Shown here: positions 59,851 to 64,000 of the stretch, one piece after another | Position numbering within the stretch: the stretch's first letter is position 1 | Layout: every line of letters begins with the position of its first letter | NCBI GenBank assembly: GCA_024138025.1 | Contig: JAMXBD010000574.1 | Span: 1-64,000, forward strand | Direction: 5' to 3' | DNA length: 64,000 nucleotides | Source: Combretum micranthum | Lineage: Eukaryota; Streptophyta; Magnoliopsida; Myrtales; Combretaceae | Notes under the pieces: model-generated | Told to the model about the DNA's origin: nothing | The model's input: only the letters and a program-made list of their open reading frames with translations | The model's database searches: none | Program-made: the position numbers and the translations under genes

Positions 59851-62800
59851 TCATCGGCCATCAACAGAGTGGAGTGTATCTGCAAATCCTGTGGGTTTTG
59901 CAGGAATGCTAGCCTGAGATTCAGATATTGATATTCCACCGAACATTGTGGAAGTACCTTCATCTGCTTGCCATCTTTGAACAGCTTGAGAAAGGCTCAT
60001 GTTTAGGTCAATACCATAGTTTTCTTCAGGATCCTGGCAAGAAGGTTTCCATTGCTCAACAAGGGGTCCTAGAACATTAACCGCGTGGCCCATGTCAGGC
60101 CTTTGGAATGGCTCCCTAGCTGTGCAGTGTCCTGCCAACTCTGCCACTTTGTATATGCTTTCCAAGGTATCCTCATCGTGACAATCCAGTGTCTGATCGA
60201 TTTCCTTAGCAATGTTCTCTTTGTTAATTAGGGCTCTGCGGAACCATGTGACCAAATGGGATTTCTCATCTGGCACCCTATCATCTAATGCTTTTCTACC
60301 CGTGATCAGCTCCATCAGAACAACTCCGAATGCAAAAACATCAACTTTTGTAGTCACTCTTCCGGTGGCTGTTGATGAATGAAAAATGGAAGTTCAGTTT
60401 AAAAGACAATATATCATCTAATGCTGAAGATCTCTTGCATCTTAAATTATAAAAACATCTTAGAATCGGTGAAAAAATTATATCCACAATTGATCGGGGA
60501 GATTAACCTAAAGATTGAAAGGAAAGAAGAGAAACTAAATGAACTGAGGCTTGACTTACCGGCATACTCAGGAGCTAGGTATCCAAAAGTTCCTGCCAGG
60601 CGTGTCTCAACAGAGTACTTCCCATCAGGAGCATTCTTAACCAAACCGAAATCTGCAACTTTAGCTCTCATGTCATCACTCAAAAGTATATTAGACGGTT
60701 TCAAATCTCTATGGATGAAACTCTGTTGAGCTAAACTATGCAGATATTCCACACCTCTAGCCACATCCAGTGCGATTTTAACCCTTTGCTTCCATGTAAG
60801 AGGTTGGTATCCCAATTCCTTGCACTCGAATAAATGCTGTGTAAGCGTCCCTTGTGGCATATACTCATATACCAATAGCCTCTCATTTCCATTGATACAA
60901 TACCCTAAAAGGGCAACCAGGTGTCTGTGCCTCACTTTTGTGAGCACAGCAATTTCGGCTTGGAATTCATTCATTCCCTTGGTGCTTGTCGCCACGGATT
61001 CCATTCTTTTCACAGCGATCATTGTCCCATCGTGTAACATCCCTTTGTACACAACTCCAAAACCTCCCCTACCCAATATGTTCTCTTCACTGAAGTTGTT
61101 TGTCACATCTTTGAGAACATCAATCGAAATTGCCACATTTCCGCCTTCAAAGGCGGGCAAATCACCATGGTCACCACTAGATTGACTCTGCAACTCACTA
61201 GCAACACCGCCATTGATGCCATTCATCATCCCGTTATTCCCAACGTTAAGAACATCCTTTCCTTTCTCCAGATTTTCCACTCTACCAGCTTTAGCATTTC
61301 TTCTCTTGGCATAATAACATTTGTACAAAACAAACAATACAACTCCAATGAAAACTAAAACAGCAACGACCAAACCTGCAATCATACCAGCTGATATTGA
61401 AGAGCCACTAGTTTTGCTAGACGAACCACCTGTCGTTGAGTTTGTACCAGACCCTGAAGAATCTCCGCTTCCACGAGGCGCCTCTATCTTTTTCCCAAGC
61501 AAGGGATTGCCCGAAGAAGTGAACTTAACTGTAGCGGGAAAAACCGGTACCGTACCGGAAAGATTGTTGTTCGAAACATCAAGAACTTGAAGCTGAGGCA
61601 ATTTGGTCAGGCTTTGGGGTATTGAACCAGTCAAATTGTTGTCATTCAAATGCAAACTTCGCAATGAAGTGAGATTCCCAAATGCAGGGGATATTGTCCC
61701 CGAAAAGCCCTGCTTGGAGAAAGTCACTGAAATGAGATTGTTCCCTTGACAAGTAACGAAACTCCATCCATTACAAGCATCATTTCCTTTCCATGAATCA
61801 GCCAATGTAGTTGGGTACCCCAAAGCCCCAGCAATTTCAAGCAATATAGTGACTTGTGAATCACAGGGACCCGGTTTCGTCTTGCAGAAGCCATTAGTAC
61901 CATCGTAGGTTAGCTGAATATTCCTCGGATTGTCAGGAGCAGGACCCTGCAGCTTATTGTTATCCAGTGACACATTTTGCAAGCTGGATAATGACATTAA
62001 ACTAGAAGGGACCAACCCGGTTAACTGATTTTCCCGAAGCTGGAGATCGAACAAGTTTACACATTTAGTTAAATCAGGAATAGGACCAGTGAATTTGTTC
62101 TTATGCAGCCAAACTTGTGACAACTGTGTCATGCGAGACAACACATCAAGGGTACCCGACAAGCCTTGATCCTGATTGTTCAACCACAAGTTTTGAATCT
62201 CCGAACCTCCGAAAGAGGAAGGCAAAGGCCCTGTTAGATTGTTATAAGAAAGCCTCAAGCTTTGCAGATTTGGAAAGGTGCCCAGGAAGTCAGGCAATGA
62301 CCCCACCAAATTTGAATTGCCTGCATAGAATGTGACCAAACTAGTGGATTCACTTAATTCATTCGGTATCGTCCAAGCTTCCAGGTCAGGATTGGCACTA
62401 ATGCTCAGTGTTTGTAAACTTGTGAGTCCTAGGAATATTCCATTAGGGACAGAAGTGAAGTTGTTGGAGTCAAGATATATATCTTTCAATGTTGTTATGT
62501 TGGCAAAGGAAGGCAAGGGCCCAGAAAGAGAGTTTTTCTGCAGGGAGAGGGTTTGGAGGTGAGAAAGAGGGGAGAGATCTGAAGGTAGTGTTCCTGAAAG
62601 AGAGAGGGAAGCCAAGTTAATGGATGTTATGTGGGAGGATGAGTCACAGCTAACACCACTCCAGGAACATGGTGGTGTGGAGGAAGACCAGCCTGAAGGT
62701 GTTGGTTTGAGGAGAGATAAGAATTCTGACATGACTGAGGATTCATCCGCTGAGATGGTGGTGGGGAGGAGGAGGAGGAGGAGGAGGAGAAGGTGGAAAG

Positions 62801-62927
62801 TGAGAGACGAGGAGCTGTTTTGGTTCCCATGGGAAAGAAAGAGAGAAGAAGAAGAAGAAGAGGATGGATTGAGTTTAACAGACAGACAGACAAACATGCA
62901 GCTGTGTATATATATATATATTTTCAA
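59851..62927 (-). CDS. TMK4: TMK4-like leucine-rich-repeat receptor kinase (two exons)
   Basis: Coding exons are 62927-60560 and 60368-59851, 961 residues plus stop if the upstream ATG is used. TMK kinases are plasma-membrane receptors linked to auxin and growth control. Order: Leu-rich signal segment (about 46-60); first LRR block (about 95-345); Cys-containing spacer with '[11 protein letters not shown]' (about 380-400); second LRR block; Gly/Ser-rich linker; transmembrane segment (about 513-537); kinase with '[11 protein letters not shown]' (about 616), 'AVKRM' Lys (about 639), 'HRDLKPSN' (about 737) and 'ADFGLV' (about 759). The C-terminus is '[11 protein letters not shown]'. Catalytic residues are intact. 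'[20 protein letters not shown]' is closest to the TMK4/BARK1 branch (family knowledge). The start is doubtful: the more natural ATG (62828-62830) is one base out of frame. In-frame use there would give 929 residues, the usual family length. Confidence 0.95.
60369..60559 (-). other. Intron of the TMK4-like gene (191 bp)
   Basis: It starts GTAAGTC directly after 'APEYA' plus one base and ends CATCAACAG before CCACCGGAAGAG. Splicing restores '[15 protein letters not shown]', the conserved kinase subdomain VIII-IX text. Phase 1. Confidence 0.95.
62757..62796. repeat. (GGA)n tract encoding the Leu run of the signal peptide
   Basis: A trinucleotide run within exon 1. Changes in unit number would alter the length of the hydrophobic core without shifting the frame. 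Confidence 0.8.
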
Positions 62928-64000
62928 CTTTTAAAGTAGAAATAATTTTCAGTTTAAAGTTATTAGCAATACTAATTAGTTAAATAAGATTAAATTAAAA
63001 ATAATTATTAATATACTATTTTAGAATTATGAGTTATACATCGGATATATAAAAATTATGTATCCTTATATGTGTTTAATATATACGATAAGTACGTTTA
63101 TGTATCTTTATATCGTGTTTAATATGCACGTGAATAGTTACACGTGAATAGTAACAGCAAAAAGCAAAACAAAAGAGAAGCGAAAAAGCAACCGGACGAA
63201 AAAAGTAAACGAAAAGAGAAAAGGGCAAGGGAGAGGAGGACAACGATGTGATGGAGGGGGAAAAAGAAAGAAGATGTGTCAAAAGAATTTGAATATTTTA
63301 AGTAGTAATCGTGATGTACCATATAATATCATTTCCTATTTTATTTTAATGATATAGTAATATTATCTAAACATTATATACTTTTTTATTATTATGATTT
63401 ATGTATGAATTAGTATATCCTCATTTATAGACATGATATTGTAATGGTATACTAATAATTATTTTCATCTGACTTGTATATTGGTAATGTTTTTTTTAGA
63501 AACGGTAGAACATCCTTTAAAGTATATATTTTTGTTTGAAATAATTTGGAGTAAATAATTCACTTAGATAGAGTAGATTATTGGGGGAAAATGACATGAT
63601 TAGTTAAATAAGTTAATTAAATATATAAGATAGAAAAAGCAACATAGTTAAAATTAAAAATATTGGTAATATTTATATATATATCAACTATATAGTTCAT
63701 CAAGTGGGTAAGAGAAAATGATTGAACTTTTTAATTACTAATATTTATAATTTAATGGTATAAAACGAGATAGATTAAGTTCCTACACGATATAATAAAA
63801 AAAAAAAAACCGCCAGTTAGTTTGTAAAGCTTGTATAATTGATATGCACTTATATAAATATATATATATAGTTGTTTTATTTATAATTTTATAAATGATT
63901 ATTATAATTATTTATAATAGTCTTATTAAATAATTTTAGATATTCTATGAAATGCGGGTTATTGTCGAGTATAATATCTATGTTGCTATCATTTCAGATT
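62831..64000. promoter_or_regulatory. Upstream region of the TMK4-like gene
   Basis: It holds (GAA)n and (GACA)n tracts in the probable 5' leader (62850-62890), an AT run at 62906-62920, and a G-box pair near 63130. Beyond about 63300 it is AT-rich with no gene. Confidence 0.5.
63127..63154 (-). promoter_or_regulatory. Duplicated G-box (two CACGTG in a 14-bp repeat)
   Basis: CACGTGAATAGT occurs twice head to tail, at 63127 and 63141, about 300 bp upstream of the probable start of the kinase gene. CACGTG is the core site for plant bHLH and bZIP factors. A regulatory role is inferred from position only. Confidence 0.5.

Noticed and set aside
62627..62893. A separate 88-codon protein starting upstream of the kinase
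   Set aside because: It shares the kinase leader and signal region in another frame; it is better explained by a one-base discrepancy at the kinase start.
60421..62934. Several opposite-strand open frames of 60-120 codons
   Set aside because: They are shadows of the kinase exon; none has a domain and all lie antisense to conserved coding sequence.

Overview
The window is plant nuclear DNA, probably from a eudicot. It is AT-rich and crowded with nested LTR retrotransposons. It also carries hAT-like and Mutator-like non-autonomous DNA transposons, a TRIM, and a fossil plant pararetrovirus. One clear host gene is present, a TMK-type leucine-rich-repeat receptor kinase with a single GT-AG intron. 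I cannot name the species.

Layout, left to right. Positions 1-11726 hold a young Ty3/gypsy chromovirus (Tekay-like) on the minus strand; its 3' LTR runs off the left edge. Reading from high to low coordinates it has a 3.4-kb 5' LTR, an initiator-Met primer site, an extra open-frame region of about 1 kb, gag with zinc knuckles, protease, RT, RNase H, integrase, a chromodomain, a polypurine tract and the 3' LTR. Its genes are broken by many one-base indels although its two LTRs differ by few substitutions. It sits inside the pol gene of an older relative on the plus strand (11727-26855). That relic is also interrupted by a Copia-type solo LTR (11771-13455) and, within its own 3' LTR, by two solo LTRs of its own kind (19881-23134 and 23294-26717).

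Positions 26856-44236 continue the retrotransposon nest. There is a putative solo LTR of another gypsy family with a six-copy minisatellite (28894-31776), and pieces of a third, old LTR family. Two more Tekay-like solo LTRs have perfect 5-bp target duplications (33162-36675, ATATC; 37985-42643, AGATG). The second is about 1.2 kb longer than its relatives and contains a degenerate tandem array.

Positions 44246-63000 are a lower-density gene flank. They hold a 1.55-kb element with TIRs of about 160 bp (Mutator-like), a possible gene relic (46361-46800), and an endogenous caulimovirid fragment with a tRNA-Met site and two tandem movement-protein copies (48358-49855). Beyond these lie another old LTR-like segment, a 0.93-kb hAT-like element (55060-55985), a tandem TRIM interrupted by a hAT-like MITE (57132-58378), and then the TMK4-like receptor kinase on the minus strand (59851-62927), with its promoter side facing the right edge.

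No tRNA, rRNA or CRISPR locus was seen. All boundaries and repeat comparisons were made by eye.
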